Of a stretch of 64,000 nucleotides of DNA, positions 1 through 9,073 are shown in pieces (positions within the stretch are counted from its first letter, which is position 1; every line of letters begins with the position of its first letter). Position numbers and translations under genes: made by a program. The notes under the pieces are model-generated. The model saw only the letters and a program-made list of their open reading frames with translations, had not been told where the DNA came from and did no database searches. The stretch is from the NCBI RefSeq assembly GCF_017498565.1, contig NZ_CP071794.1:806001-870000 (forward strand), in the 5' to 3' direction. This stretch comes from Parasphingorhabdus cellanae (lineage in GTDB: Bacteria > Pseudomonadota > Alphaproteobacteria > Sphingomonadales > Sphingomonadaceae).

Positions 1-1016
1 ACCCCGCGAGAGGCATGGCCCGTCGGTTGCAAACCCAATTGCCGCGCTGATGCGCTTTCCATAATCCATTGAGTTAGGCGGCCATTATCAATCAGTTTTG
101 TTTTCGCCGTCGGCAATCCTTCGCCGTCAAAGGCTTTGGACCGCAACCCGCGCTTGCGGTGCGGGCAGTCGATAATGTTGATCGCGTCGCCAAAGACTTG
201 CGTATCCATGGCGTCGAGCAAAAAGCTGGTTTTACGGGCAATCGCACTGCCAGCAATCGCACCGACAAAATGACCGAGTATCGAATTACTGATCCGCGGA
301 TCAAACACTACGGGCATCGCGCCTGATTTAAAGTCTACCGGGTTTAAGCGTGATACCGCGCGTTCACCCGCTTCCTTGCCAATCATGTCCGGCGTATCGA
401 GATCTTCAAAATGGCGTGTGCTGTCATAAGCATAGTCGCGTTCCATGCCGTCACCTTCGCCTGCAATGACACTGGCGTGACAGCTATAACCACTAGTGGA
501 ATACGCTCCAGAGAAGCCGTGACTGGTTGCCAAAGCGACAATCGAGCGGCCGGCACTCGCACCGCCGCCTTCACTATTCGTCACACCTTTAACCGCCCGT
601 GCAGCATCTTCGGCCTTGAGCGCCATTTCGCGCAGCGCTTCCGGATCGGGATCAACACCATCATCACCATCAATCATATGGGGATCGGATTTCAGGATGA
701 GTTCTTCCGGTGCCAAACCGGCATATTGGTCTTCCGGTGCCTCCCGTGCCATATCCAACGCGCGTCCAACCAACGCAGACAAAATTTCCGGATCCATATT
801 AGAGGAAGATACGGTGGCAGAGCGCTTACCTGCAAAAACGCGCAGGCCGATTTCTTCACCTTCGGACCGTTCTACATCTTCCAGATTGCCAAGCCGCATC
901 GATACCTGTGTCGATGCATCACAGACATAAATTGCATCTGCGGCATCAGCACCGGCTTTTTTGGCTTGGGAGATAAGGGCGTCGGCGCGATCCTGCGCTT
1001 CTTGTGGCTTTAACAT
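1..1016 (-). CDS. pmbA: PmbA/TldE-type metalloprotease subunit (partial, C-terminus off the left edge)
   Basis: Reading the minus strand from an ATG at 1016 gives about 338 uninterrupted codons that run off position 1. The N-terminal half has the PmbA layout: an Ala/Gly-rich first helix, then a region reading VFAGKRSATVSSSN. The later block RKTSFLLDAMDTQVFGD followed by a Gly-rich FDGEGLPT segment is typical of PmbA/TldE. No HExxxH zinc motif is visible in the part present, which fits PmbA (the non-catalytic partner) rather than TldD. TldD/PmbA pairs act as a cytosolic heterodimeric protease on unfolded or modified peptides. The last roughly 100 residues lie outside the window, so an intact 3' end cannot be confirmed. 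Confidence 0.85.
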   Translation of the reverse strand, partial: MLKPQEAQDRADALISQAKKAGADAADAIYVCDASTQVSMRLGNLEDVERSEGEEIGLRVFAGKRSATVSSSNMDPEILSALVGRALDMAREAPEDQYAGLAPEELILKSDPHMIDGDDGVDPDPEALREMALKAEDAARAVKGVTNSEGGGASAGRSIVALATSHGFSGAYSTSGYSCHASVIAGEGDGMERDYAYDSTRHFEDLDTPDMIGKEAGERAVSRLNPVDFKSGAMPVVFDPRISNSILGHFVGAIAGSAIARKTSFLLDAMDTQVFGDAINIIDCPHRKRGLRSKAFDGEGLPTAKTKLIDNGRLTQWIMESASARQLGLQPTGHASRG

Positions 1017-1087
1017 GGGCAGGACATAGGGTTGACAGGCATTGAGGTCAACGCCGCGTGCGGCCTTTGTTTACAAAACTGAATTGA

Positions 1088-1393
1088 TTAGATGATTGCG
1101 CCAATTATTTTTATGATGCCGACAAAAACAAACGGTAAACCAAGCGCCAAAATCCAGAGGGTGACCTGATCCCTGCGAAAGCGGGCAGCCAAGCTTTGTT
1201 CACCAAGGCCGCTATTGGCGACGCCTTGCCAGCGTTTTTCATATTTTCGGCAGAAGGGGACGATGACGGCAACCAACAGCACTAGTCCGAAATAGGGTGC
1301 AATCGACATGCCTTTGGTTTGAATGAAACTGAGAACAAAGAATATCTGCATCAGTGTGTAGACGAGCAAAGCCGTAGCGCAATTATTGCTCAT
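1088..1393 (-). CDS. Small two- to three-helix membrane protein, unknown function
   Basis: I do not recognise this 101-residue protein. The start at MSNNCATALL is chosen because a purine-rich GGGAAAAGAAA precedes it; an open frame continues 32 codons upstream but is charged and non-hydrophobic. There are two clear hydrophobic segments near residues 6-23 and 30-45, a basic stretch (CRKYEKRWQ), and a C-terminal hydrophobic helix ending in IIKIIGAII. A cytosolic loop rich in Arg lies between. It sits 70 bases downstream of nothing obvious and is transcribed in the same direction as pmbA, so co-transcription with pmbA is possible but not shown. Confidence 0.55.
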   Translation of the reverse strand: MSNNCATALLVYTLMQIFFVLSFIQTKGMSIAPYFGLVLLVAVIVPFCRKYEKRWQGVANSGLGEQSLAARFRRDQVTLWILALGLPFVFVGIIKIIGAII

Positions 1394-1690
1394 TTTCTTT
1401 TCCCATCGCGTGGCCGACGTCGACCGAAGTTCTCGATCATCGCGATGCTTTGCAACTGTTTTACGAGAAGTTGCTGCAACCATATCCATTCCCCTTCAAC
1501 ATGCTCTCTCTCCGCGCCGCCGAATGTTTCCCCAAACTGGCGTTGGCCAACACTATAACCGCTTTTTTCCAAAAGCCAAATCGGCAGATTTCTGTGTTAA
1601 AATGTCGTTAATGTCACATAGGACTTGCTAAAAATTGCGCTCTCAGACAGAATCAGTTTCTAATCGCAATGCAATTTTCGGGGCAAATTC

Positions 1691-2977
1691 ATGACCAACA
1701 CTCTCGCCAATCCTCTCACCCTGCCCTGCGGCGCCATATTACCCAATCGCATCGGTAAAGGCGCAATGACCGAGGGAATGGCAACGCCCGATGGTGTCCC
1801 TACCCCGGAACTCGAACGGCTCTATGGCATCTGGTCCGATGGCGGTGCCGGGATGTTGCTCAGCGGGAACATCCAGATCGACCGCGATCATCTGGAACGC
1901 CCCGGCAATGTTGTGATCGACCAGCCAGCCGATGACGTCATGATGGCAGCACTGAAAAGCTGGGCCGCAGTTGCCACCCGCAATGGCAATCATTTTTGGG
2001 CGCAAATAAGCCATGCCGGACGGCAAACGCAAAGCAATGTGAACAAACACCCCAAAGCGCCCTCTGCGGTCAAGCTCGGCCTGCCTGGTGGTCAATTTGG
2101 TGAACCGGTTGCGCTGACGGTCTCAGAGATTGAGGAACTGGTCGATCGCTTCGCATTGGCGGCAAAAACCTGTCAGGAAGCGGGCTTTACCGGCGCGCAA
2201 ATCCATTCTGCGCATGGCTATTTGCTCAGCAGCTTCCTCAGCCCGCGCGCCAATCAACGCCCCGATGAATATGGCGGCAGTCTGGAGAACCGCGCGCGCT
2301 TTCTCTTGTCGGCAGTTGCCAAGGTTCGCGCAGCGGTTGGCCCCGACTTTCCAATCTCGGTAAAACTCAACAGCGCCGACTTTCAAAAAGGCGGCTTTGC
2401 GTTCGAGGATAGCTTACAGGTTGTGCAATGGCTGGAAGCAGCGAGTGTCGATCTGATCGAGATTTCTGGCGGTACTTATGAACAACCCGCACTGATGGGC
2501 GCTGACGGGATGGAAGAAAAAGAGGAGCAAAATGTCGCGCCCTCCACGCAAGCCCGCGAAGCCTATTTTGTCGATTTTGCCAAAGCGATGCAGGCTTCGG
2601 TCACAGTGCCGCTCATGGTTACAGGCGGTTTCCGGACGCGCGCTGCCATGGAACAGGCGTTGGAAGGCGGAGCTGCCGACTTGATCGGTCTCGGTCGCCC
2701 GATGTGTGTGATGACGGACGCGCCGAAACAATTGCTCGCTGGCCTTGATGAATTGCCCCGTTATGAAAACACACTGCAACTCATTCCTGATTGGCTAGGC
2801 TTTTTAAAACGGTTTCAGATGGTCAAAGCGGTGGATGGTTTTGCTACCATCTATTGGTTTTACGAACAGCTGTTTAATATTGGCAAAAGCGGCAAAACCG
2901 ATCCAGGCTTGAGCGTCTTTAAAGGTTTTCGAGCCGTCGAAGCGCGAAATAAAAAGCTGATGGCAGCCCGTAGTTAA
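1691..2977 (+). CDS. NADH:flavin oxidoreductase, old yellow enzyme family
   Basis: The 428-residue product is a TIM-barrel FMN enzyme that reduces activated C=C bonds with NAD(P)H in the cytosol. Diagnostic blocks are visible: AQISHAGRQ (residues 104-112), the substrate-anion pair in IHSAHGYL (His172 and His175), RPDEYGGSLENR (190-201, FMN/loop signature), and a C-terminal phosphate-binding Gly-rich stretch, GGFRTRAAMEQALEGGAADLIGLGRP. Length matches the short OYE class without a C-terminal FeS/FAD module. A GGGGCAAATTC ribosome site precedes the ATG. Substrate cannot be told from sequence. It stands alone between divergent or unrelated genes. Confidence 0.9.
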   Translation: MTNTLANPLTLPCGAILPNRIGKGAMTEGMATPDGVPTPELERLYGIWSDGGAGMLLSGNIQIDRDHLERPGNVVIDQPADDVMMAALKSWAAVATRNGNHFWAQISHAGRQTQSNVNKHPKAPSAVKLGLPGGQFGEPVALTVSEIEELVDRFALAAKTCQEAGFTGAQIHSAHGYLLSSFLSPRANQRPDEYGGSLENRARFLLSAVAKVRAAVGPDFPISVKLNSADFQKGGFAFEDSLQVVQWLEAASVDLIEISGGTYEQPALMGADGMEEKEEQNVAPSTQAREAYFVDFAKAMQASVTVPLMVTGGFRTRAAMEQALEGGAADLIGLGRPMCVMTDAPKQLLAGLDELPRYENTLQLIPDWLGFLKRFQMVKAVDGFATIYWFYEQLFNIGKSGKTDPGLSVFKGFRAVEARNKKLMAARS

Positions 2978-3032
2978 CGCGATTGATCAAATAATATTTG
3001 CATAGCGGCTAGCTAGCAGACAGAAAAACGCC

Positions 3033-3704
3033 ATGAGACCGCTCCTGAAAATCATGGCCGCACTGACTTTCGTTTTTCTGACGATATTCTTGATCGGCCA
3101 GCTCTTCGGTATTCTGACCGTGGATAGGGTACGCGGCGTACTGGAAGCCGCTCAGCAAGTCGATCCAGTCTATATTTTCGGAGCCATTGTGATCTTGCTG
3201 CTGCTCGACATCCTACTATCTGTGCCCACGTTGGCAACAACCTTGCTAGCTGGCTTTTTCCTCGGCTTTCCGATCGGCGCGGCAGCCGTCTTTACGGGGC
3301 TAACCTTCGCAATGCTCACCGGATACACACTTAGCCGCAAATATGGGCACCGGGCGATCAGCATATTGATCAAGGACGAGACGGAACGGGCGCTTATGGC
3401 TGAAGCCTTTGCCCGCAGCGGTCCTGCGATGATCATGCTGGCCCGCGCCGCACCGATGGTGCCAGAGGTTACCGCCTGTATGGCTGGGGTCACGCGTATG
3501 CCACTGCCGCGCTATCTAATATTCTATGCACTTGGCACCATTCCCTATGTCGGGATTGCTGCCTATGCCGGTTCGGTTAGTAGCTTGGATAACCCGCAGC
3601 CAGCAATATTCACCGCTTTGGGGCTCTATGCGCTACTGTGGACAGGCTGGTTTATCTATCAGCGGGTAGAAAAGCGCAAAAAGCCCTCTAACCCGCTTCC
3701 GTGA
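3033..3704 (+). CDS. TVP38/TMEM64 (DedA-like) membrane protein
   Basis: The 223-residue protein has an N-terminal helix, then a hydrophobic core (residues about 45-110) with the family hallmark: a small-residue-rich LLAGFFLGFPIGAAAVFTG followed by ARAAPMVPEVTACMAGVTRMPLPRY, the conserved Arg/Pro motif of the SNARE-associated domain. Proteins of this fold are thought to move or scramble lipids in the inner membrane. The last 17 bases overlap tail to tail with cobC on the other strand. Its function here cannot be assigned beyond family level. Confidence 0.8.
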   Translation: MRPLLKIMAALTFVFLTIFLIGQLFGILTVDRVRGVLEAAQQVDPVYIFGAIVILLLLDILLSVPTLATTLLAGFFLGFPIGAAAVFTGLTFAMLTGYTLSRKYGHRAISILIKDETERALMAEAFARSGPAMIMLARAAPMVPEVTACMAGVTRMPLPRYLIFYALGTIPYVGIAAYAGSVSSLDNPQPAIFTALGLYALLWTGWFIYQRVEKRKKPSNPLP

Positions 3705-4224
3705 TGGAGCCTGTTTGCGGAATATAATCGGGCAGGGACGAGATTGAAGCCTCAGCACGATGTGCCAAAACGGCGGCAATAGGCCCCCCATGAGCGATAA
3801 CCGCTATATCTTTGTCAGTTAGAAGCGTCCGCCAGCCGTCGAGCGCCCGATCAACCAGCTCTTGCGTTGTTTCGCCACCACCTGGCCGAAATCCTTCGGG
3901 ATCATCAAGCATCCCGTCCATCGCGTTGCCGGTCGCGCGATATATTTCATTCCAGCTGCACCCTTCCCAATCACCAAAGTCCCGTTCCCGCCAACGATGA
4001 TCGGCGCGTATCTCGGCAGACAATTTTTCCGCGGCTTGTTCAGCGATTATCCGGGTACGTTTGCGGTCCGAATGGACAATCAAGTCAGGCGACAATGTCA
4101 CCAGCTTGTCCACCAAAACCTTCGCTATGCGCGCACCTTCACGGCTCAATCCCATATCACTGGCGCCATAACAAAGCTTTTGCCAATGGATAGCCACGGG
4201 AGGATGCCGGACCAGCCAGATCAT
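3688..4224 (-). CDS. cobC: Histidine phosphatase, probable alpha-ribazole-5'-phosphate phosphatase
   Basis: The start MIWLVRHPPV is chosen because its ATG overlaps the cobS stop by one base (TGATG); the longer open frame upstream lies inside cobS. The product has about 178 residues. The phosphoglycerate-mutase-type RH motif is at residues 6-7 and the second catalytic His is in VIAHGGPI near residue 144. Cob-type members often carry RHPP in place of RHGE. It would remove the 5' phosphate from alpha-ribazole phosphate or adenosylcobalamin phosphate, the last step of B12 assembly. It is the last gene of the riboswitch-led B12 operon. Confidence 0.82.
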   Translation of the reverse strand: MIWLVRHPPVAIHWQKLCYGASDMGLSREGARIAKVLVDKLVTLSPDLIVHSDRKRTRIIAEQAAEKLSAEIRADHRWRERDFGDWEGCSWNEIYRATGNAMDGMLDDPEGFRPGGGETTQELVDRALDGWRTLLTDKDIAVIAHGGPIAAVLAHRAEASISSLPDYIPQTGSITEAG

Positions 4225-5015
4225 CAACCGACCATGGCCAACAAAGCCAAAAGCAAAAGAAGTTGCCCCCCATAAACAGCAAAGCCCAGACAATCACCCG
4301 TGCTGCCACCCAACCGTCGAAGCAGAATTGCGCGGAACCAGAGCAAAAATAACACAGCCCCAGAAAGCGTCAGCAAGGCAGCGGCCGGATGCCAATAAGC
4401 AAACAGACCCAGGACGGGTGCAGCTATAAGGTTCGCCCAGATCAAATCCATGACATCGGTTCGCCCGCTGACATCTTTTGCCAGACCGCCCCCTTGCGTT
4501 TTCGCAGGAGCGACGATCGCCATGACCGCAACAGCCAGGAACCGCCCAAAACAGGCGGATGCGATTAGTGCAATCATGATCCAATCCTGTGGCATCGCAA
4601 TCAGCAAAGCCGCGCGCAAACCAACCGCCAGAACCAAGCCGAGCGCACCATAGCTGCCAATGCGACTGTCTTTCATTATCCGCTGCGTCGATTCTACATC
4701 ATGGCCGCCGCCAAATGCATCACAGAAATCGGCTACGGCATCTTCATGGAAAGCACCCGTTAGACGCGCCTCAATCGCAAGCGCAATGATAACCGCTACA
4801 GCGCGCGGCCAGATATGGGCGGTTGCCACCAGCACTGCCGCTGTGATGACACCAACCAAAGCACCGACCAGCGGGAACCAAATAACCGAACGGGATAGGC
4901 CATATCGCGCTTGTTCCGCAGATAGTCGGTTCAATCCGGGCACAGGTAGCCGCGTCAGAAACTGCACCGCCAATAGCGGCGGCATCCACCAACTTATCAC
5001 CGGATTGCCCGTCAT
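4224..5015 (-). CDS. cobS: Adenosylcobinamide-GDP ribazoletransferase (cobalamin synthase)
   Basis: The 263-residue integral membrane enzyme joins adenosylcobinamide-GDP to alpha-ribazole (phosphate). The conserved acidic signature is seen as GAFHEDAVADFCDAFGGG near residues 88-105, followed by RIMKDSRIGSYGALGL, which is typical of CobS. About six hydrophobic segments follow. It overlaps cobT upstream by four bases (ATGA) and cobC downstream by one, so translation is probably coupled. Confidence 0.93.
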   Translation of the reverse strand: MTGNPVISWWMPPLLAVQFLTRLPVPGLNRLSAEQARYGLSRSVIWFPLVGALVGVITAAVLVATAHIWPRAVAVIIALAIEARLTGAFHEDAVADFCDAFGGGHDVESTQRIMKDSRIGSYGALGLVLAVGLRAALLIAMPQDWIMIALIASACFGRFLAVAVMAIVAPAKTQGGGLAKDVSGRTDVMDLIWANLIAAPVLGLFAYWHPAAALLTLSGAVLFLLWFRAILLRRLGGSTGDCLGFAVYGGQLLLLLALLAMVG

Positions 5016-6025
5016 GGCATAATGTCTGATAATTTTGCGACATCATTGAGCAGAGCCGCAGCGCTATCAAGTAACGGCAAAGCGGTCAGCGCACCGGTCC
5101 CTTCTCCAAGCCGCATATCCCATTCGAGCAGTGGTTCCAGACCGAGATGATCAAGCGCCGCCCGATGCCCCGGCTCCGCGGACAAGTGGGCCGCGATCAT
5201 TTTTTCCGTGGTTCCAGGCACCAGCCGCTCAGCGATCAACGCAGCGGATGTGGCAACATAGCCATCCAACAAAAGGACTGAAGCCTGCGCCGCACCTTGG
5301 GCATAAAAGCCGGCCATAGCCGCAATCTCAAAACCGGCCACTGCCGCAATCGCAGCGACCGGGTCGTCGTCGAGCGAATGTCTGGCTCGTTCCGCAGCTC
5401 GCGCAACGATATCCTGCTTGTTCGATAATATTGCATCGTCTGACCCGGCCCCATGTCCGGTTGCGGTTTCGGCGTCAACATCCGCTAAAAGCATCGTCAA
5501 GCAAGCTGCCGGCGTTGTATTTCCAATCCCCATTTCTCCGGCGATCAACAGAACAAAGCCTTCATCGTGCGCGCGCTTGGCTTCGGCTTCTCCCGCAGCC
5601 CATGCGGCTTGAAACTGTTCCTTCGTCATTGCTGGCCCGGTGGCTAAATTAGCCGTTCCAGCCGCTAAGCGCGCATTAACAAAGGATGACGTCTGACCGC
5701 CGGTTTCAGCTGGTTTAATGCTTCCTACGTCAACCAACCGTAGGTCGGTCATATGCGCAGCAGCCAATGCTGTACTGGTGGCCTGCTTGGCGATGATAGT
5801 TTCCATCATCACGGTGGTCACAGCCGAAGGCCAAGCGGACACGCCGCTCTCGACAACGCCATGGTCGCCCGCAAACAATACGATCCGGCGCGGATTGGTG
5901 TGGGCTGGCAAAACTTGCTGCGCGACTGCCAATTGAATAGCGAGCCCTTCCAGACGACCCATGCTGCCTTGCGGCTTGGCCAGCGCATCGAGATATTCGG
6001 CAACATATTCTGGGGTGATAGTCAT
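5012..6025 (-). CDS. cobT: Nicotinate-nucleotide:dimethylbenzimidazole phosphoribosyltransferase
   Basis: The 337-residue protein makes alpha-ribazole 5'-phosphate from DMB and nicotinate mononucleotide in the cytosol. Visible signatures are the N-terminal KPQGSMGRLE, FAGDHGV, GEMGIGNTTPAA in the middle, and MRLGEGTGA near the C-terminus, which carries the catalytic Glu. Length and motif order match the family. It overlaps bluB upstream and cobS downstream by four bases each, consistent with BluB supplying DMB directly to this step. Confidence 0.95.
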   Translation of the reverse strand: MTITPEYVAEYLDALAKPQGSMGRLEGLAIQLAVAQQVLPAHTNPRRIVLFAGDHGVVESGVSAWPSAVTTVMMETIIAKQATSTALAAAHMTDLRLVDVGSIKPAETGGQTSSFVNARLAAGTANLATGPAMTKEQFQAAWAAGEAEAKRAHDEGFVLLIAGEMGIGNTTPAACLTMLLADVDAETATGHGAGSDDAILSNKQDIVARAAERARHSLDDDPVAAIAAVAGFEIAAMAGFYAQGAAQASVLLLDGYVATSAALIAERLVPGTTEKMIAAHLSAEPGHRAALDHLGLEPLLEWDMRLGEGTGALTALPLLDSAAALLNDVAKLSDIMP

Positions 6026-6684
6026 CGCACGAACCGCGTCTGTTTTAAATCAATCCGGTCCTGCCACCCATAGGTGACCAATTCCGGTTCATCACTTTCT
6101 TGCGCCGGATAGCCGATGCAAAGATAGCCGATGAAATGCCATCCGGCTGGCACGTCCAGCAAAGCTGTAATCTGATCCGGCTCGCATATCGAAACCCAGC
6201 CGAGTCCGATATTACGCGCACGAGCAGTGAGCCAGAGATTATGGATCGCCATGACCACGGAATAGATCAGCGTTTCCGGCATGGTTTGACGGCCCAGACC
6301 GCGCCCTTCTTCTACCGCCATATCGCAGAACACAGCCAGATGAACCGGGGCTTCGCGCAAACCGTGCAGTTTGAGTTTCTGATATTCTGATCGCTCATTA
6401 TCATCCGCGTAGGCCGCCGCCGCCTTACGATTTTCGGAGTCAACATGCGCAATAACCGCCTGTCGCCGTTCGGTGTTTTCCACGGAAACAAACCGCCATG
6501 GCTGGGCATTACCAACCGATGGCGCCAGGCAGGCGCGGTTCAGCAAGTCATCCAATATTTCGGGACTGATCGAACGATCACTGAAACGCCGCACGTCCCT
6601 TCGCCATGCCAATAGTTGGTCCAGCCCATCACGAAATCCATCGTCGAATGTCGGGGCATCATCATGTGCGTTATCGTCCGTCAT
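6022..6684 (-). CDS. bluB: 5,6-dimethylbenzimidazole synthase
   Basis: The 220-residue nitroreductase-fold protein converts FMNH2 and oxygen to DMB, the lower ligand of B12. Motifs: WRRDVRRF near residue 28, CLAPSVGNAQPWRFV (about 51-65), a central SVVMAIHNLWLTARARNIGLGWVS stretch (in two parts), and a C-terminal CIGYPA. The Ser/Asn in APSVGNAQPW is characteristic of BluB rather than general nitroreductases. Its place between cobQ and cobT, with four-base overlaps on both sides, supports the call. It implies oxygen-dependent lower-ligand synthesis. Confidence 0.93.
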   Translation of the reverse strand: MTDDNAHDDAPTFDDGFRDGLDQLLAWRRDVRRFSDRSISPEILDDLLNRACLAPSVGNAQPWRFVSVENTERRQAVIAHVDSENRKAAAAYADDNERSEYQKLKLHGLREAPVHLAVFCDMAVEEGRGLGRQTMPETLIYSVVMAIHNLWLTARARNIGLGWVSICEPDQITALLDVPAGWHFIGYLCIGYPAQESDEPELVTYGWQDRIDLKQTRFVR

Positions 6685-8153
6685 AAAGCTTTTTCAGCAA
6701 TCTTAAGCAGACGGTCAATACCAACATGTTTTTCCAATGCCATGGCAAGATCATCAAGCGCCTGATCAACAACCGCGGCATGTTCTTCGCCATTGGAACT
6801 TGTGCCCAGTCGTTTCAGCCACGCACGCCTTTGCGCGGCCATGTCAAATAAACCATGTATATAGCATCCCGATATCCGCCCATCGGCGCTTATCGCGCCA
6901 TCCTCCCGCTTATCATTCAGCCGCAGCATGGCTTTGCAGCCCCGTTCACCGGATTGCACATGCGTATCGCCTGCGTGAATTTCATACCCGCTAAATGGCT
7001 GATTATCGGCGATGCTTTTGCCGGTAATATTGGTCAATATTTTTGACGGAGTTAATACCGTGTGCACAGGTAACAAGGCCAGTCCGTCAACCGTTTCGGC
7101 CGGGCCTTCTATACCATTTGGATCCGCAATAGTCCGGCCCAATATTTGATACCCGCCGCAAATACCCAAAACATGCCCGCCGCGCCGGACATGGGCCGCC
7201 ATATCAATATCCCATCCCTGTGCGCGCATGAATTTCAAATCTGCAATTGTTGCTTTCGTACCCGGTATAATGACCAGCGACGCACTGGCCGGTATCGGAT
7301 GACCCGGTGGCACCATGTGCAGGCGCACTTGGCGTTCAAGCCGCAGCGGGTCAAAATCATCAAAATTAGCGATGCGGGAAAGCATTGGCACAGCTATGTC
7401 GATCGTGCCTGTTGCCGTTATTTCGGATTGCTGCAACACCACCGCGTCCTCGGCGGGCAATTTATGAATCATGGGCAGCCACGGAATAACCCCTAATCCA
7501 GGCCATCCCGTGCGATCTGTAATAGCGGTATACCCATCGTCAAACAAACGGACGTCCCCGCGAAATTTATTGATCAGGAAACCATGGATCATCGCGGCAT
7601 CATCACCGTCAATCACCGCTTTCGTGCCGGCAATGGATGCAATGACGCCGCCGCGATCAATATCCCCGATCAGAACAACTGGTACGCCCGCGGCGCGGGC
7701 AAAGCCCATATTGGCAATGTCGCCCGCGCGCAGATTAATCTCGGCGGGGCTGCCTGCGCCTTCGACCAACACGATATCCGCTTGTTCCGACAGGCGGTGA
7801 TATGACGCCAAAACCGCCTCCAGCAGCGTCTTTTTATGATCCCGGAAATAGCCTGCATTGCCGGTATTGCGGACCTTGCCATGCACGATGACCTGCGCGC
7901 TTTTGTCGGATTGCGGTTTTAACAATACCGGGTTCATATCCACATGGGGCGGCACCCGGCACGCCAATGCTTGCAACGCCTGTGCCCGGCCGATTTCACC
8001 GCCTTGCGGGGTCACGGCAGCATTATTGGACATGTTTTGTGGCTTAAACGGGCGCACCGCCATGCCGCGATTGCTGAGCAAGCGGCATAAGCCGGCAACC
8101 AACACCGATTTTCCCACATCAGAGCCCGTCCCCTGTAACATCACAGCAGCCAT
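6681..8153 (-). CDS. cobQ: Cobyric acid synthase (glutamine-hydrolysing)
   Basis: From the ATG at 8153 (MAAVMLQGTG) the product has about 490 residues; an ATG 12 codons earlier is possible but gives an atypical N-terminus. The N-terminal dethiobiotin-synthetase-like ATPase domain shows GTGSDVGKS and MSNNAAVTPQGGEIGRAQ. The C-terminal glutamine amidotransferase domain has the nucleophile Cys in LGICGGYQILG and the His in CYIHGLF. It amidates positions b, d, e and g of adenosylcobyrinic acid a,c-diamide. Its start lies inside the end of cbiB (13-base overlap). Confidence 0.95.
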   Translation of the reverse strand: MAAVMLQGTGSDVGKSVLVAGLCRLLSNRGMAVRPFKPQNMSNNAAVTPQGGEIGRAQALQALACRVPPHVDMNPVLLKPQSDKSAQVIVHGKVRNTGNAGYFRDHKKTLLEAVLASYHRLSEQADIVLVEGAGSPAEINLRAGDIANMGFARAAGVPVVLIGDIDRGGVIASIAGTKAVIDGDDAAMIHGFLINKFRGDVRLFDDGYTAITDRTGWPGLGVIPWLPMIHKLPAEDAVVLQQSEITATGTIDIAVPMLSRIANFDDFDPLRLERQVRLHMVPPGHPIPASASLVIIPGTKATIADLKFMRAQGWDIDMAAHVRRGGHVLGICGGYQILGRTIADPNGIEGPAETVDGLALLPVHTVLTPSKILTNITGKSIADNQPFSGYEIHAGDTHVQSGERGCKAMLRLNDKREDGAISADGRISGCYIHGLFDMAAQRRAWLKRLGTSSNGEEHAAVVDQALDDLAMALEKHVGIDRLLKIAEKAL

Positions 8154-9073
8154 ATCAATGTCCCTATTATGGCCCCCGTAATGATCCACAGCAACAAACA
8201 GGCGCGGATATAAATAGCGAGCGCGCCGGATAATTGCTGAACCTGTGGGCGCGGCCCATCACCCAAGGCCTGCCGCTCTATCCACTCCCCATCATAAAAA
8301 GCGCCGCCGCCCATTTGCACATGCAAAGCCCCGGCCATTGCCGCCTCTGACCATCCGGCATTGGGGGAAAGATGCTTGCGCGCATCGCGAAACATGATCC
8401 GCCATCCCCCCGGTGCAGCAATACAGATCAGAAATCCGGCAATCCGGGCCGGCAGGAAATTCATGACATCATCCGCCCGCGCCGCCGCCCAGCCGAAATG
8501 GCGATAGCGCGCATCCAAATGGCCAATCTGACTATCTGCCGTGCTAATCGCCTTGAACACAAACAGCCCCGGCAACCCCGCGATCAAAAACCAGAAGGCG
8601 GGCGCAACAATCCCGTCACAGAAACTCTCCGCAAGGCTTTCGGTGGCAGCAGAGGCAATCGCCTGTTCATCGAGATGGTCGGTATCCCGGCCCACGATCA
8701 TAGATAATGCTTTGCGAGCCTGCGCCATATCGCCCTGTTTCAAAGGGATCATAACCCCGCGGACGTGGATATACAGGCTGCGCTGCGCAAGGCCGGTGGT
8801 GGCAATCAAAACCAGCAGCACCATTCCGAACCATCCTATCAGAAAAACCTCCAGAATCAGTCCAATGGTAGCTGGGAGCAGGACAAGAATCACGACCACG
8901 ACAATTCCGGCCCGGCGTTGCTGTCTGGCATGGCCGTTATTCCATCGCCTGTCCAATCCTGAGATCAGGCGGCCGGTCCAAACCACCGGATGCGGTATCC
9001 GGCGGTTTAAGGTATCGGGATATCCTATCACCGCTTCGACCACCAAAGCTACGAGCAGAAGCGCGCTATTCAT
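8141..9073 (-). CDS. cbiB: Adenosylcobinamide-phosphate synthase
   Basis: The start at MNSALLLVALVVEAVIGYPD is chosen because it gives the standard membrane N-terminus; the frame extends 34 codons into btuD but without family character. Product about 310 residues, hydrophobic. Signatures include IPHPVVWTGRLI, and the central region with SIVGRDTDHLDEQAIASAATESLAE (read in two halves), which is the conserved acidic/Ser block of CbiB. It attaches aminopropanol phosphate to cobyric acid. It overlaps btuD by 8 bases and cobQ by 13. Confidence 0.93.
   Translation of the reverse strand: MNSALLLVALVVEAVIGYPDTLNRRIPHPVVWTGRLISGLDRRWNNGHARQQRRAGIVVVVILVLLPATIGLILEVFLIGWFGMVLLVLIATTGLAQRSLYIHVRGVMIPLKQGDMAQARKALSMIVGRDTDHLDEQAIASAATESLAESFCDGIVAPAFWFLIAGLPGLFVFKAISTADSQIGHLDARYRHFGWAAARADDVMNFLPARIAGFLICIAAPGGWRIMFRDARKHLSPNAGWSEAAMAGALHVQMGGGAFYDGEWIERQALGDGPRPQVQQLSGALAIYIRACLLLWIITGAIIGTLIWLL

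Noticed and set aside
411..1013. 200-codon plus-strand frame over pmbA
   Set aside because: It is antisense to the clearly coding pmbA frame and has a low-complexity, unlikely composition.
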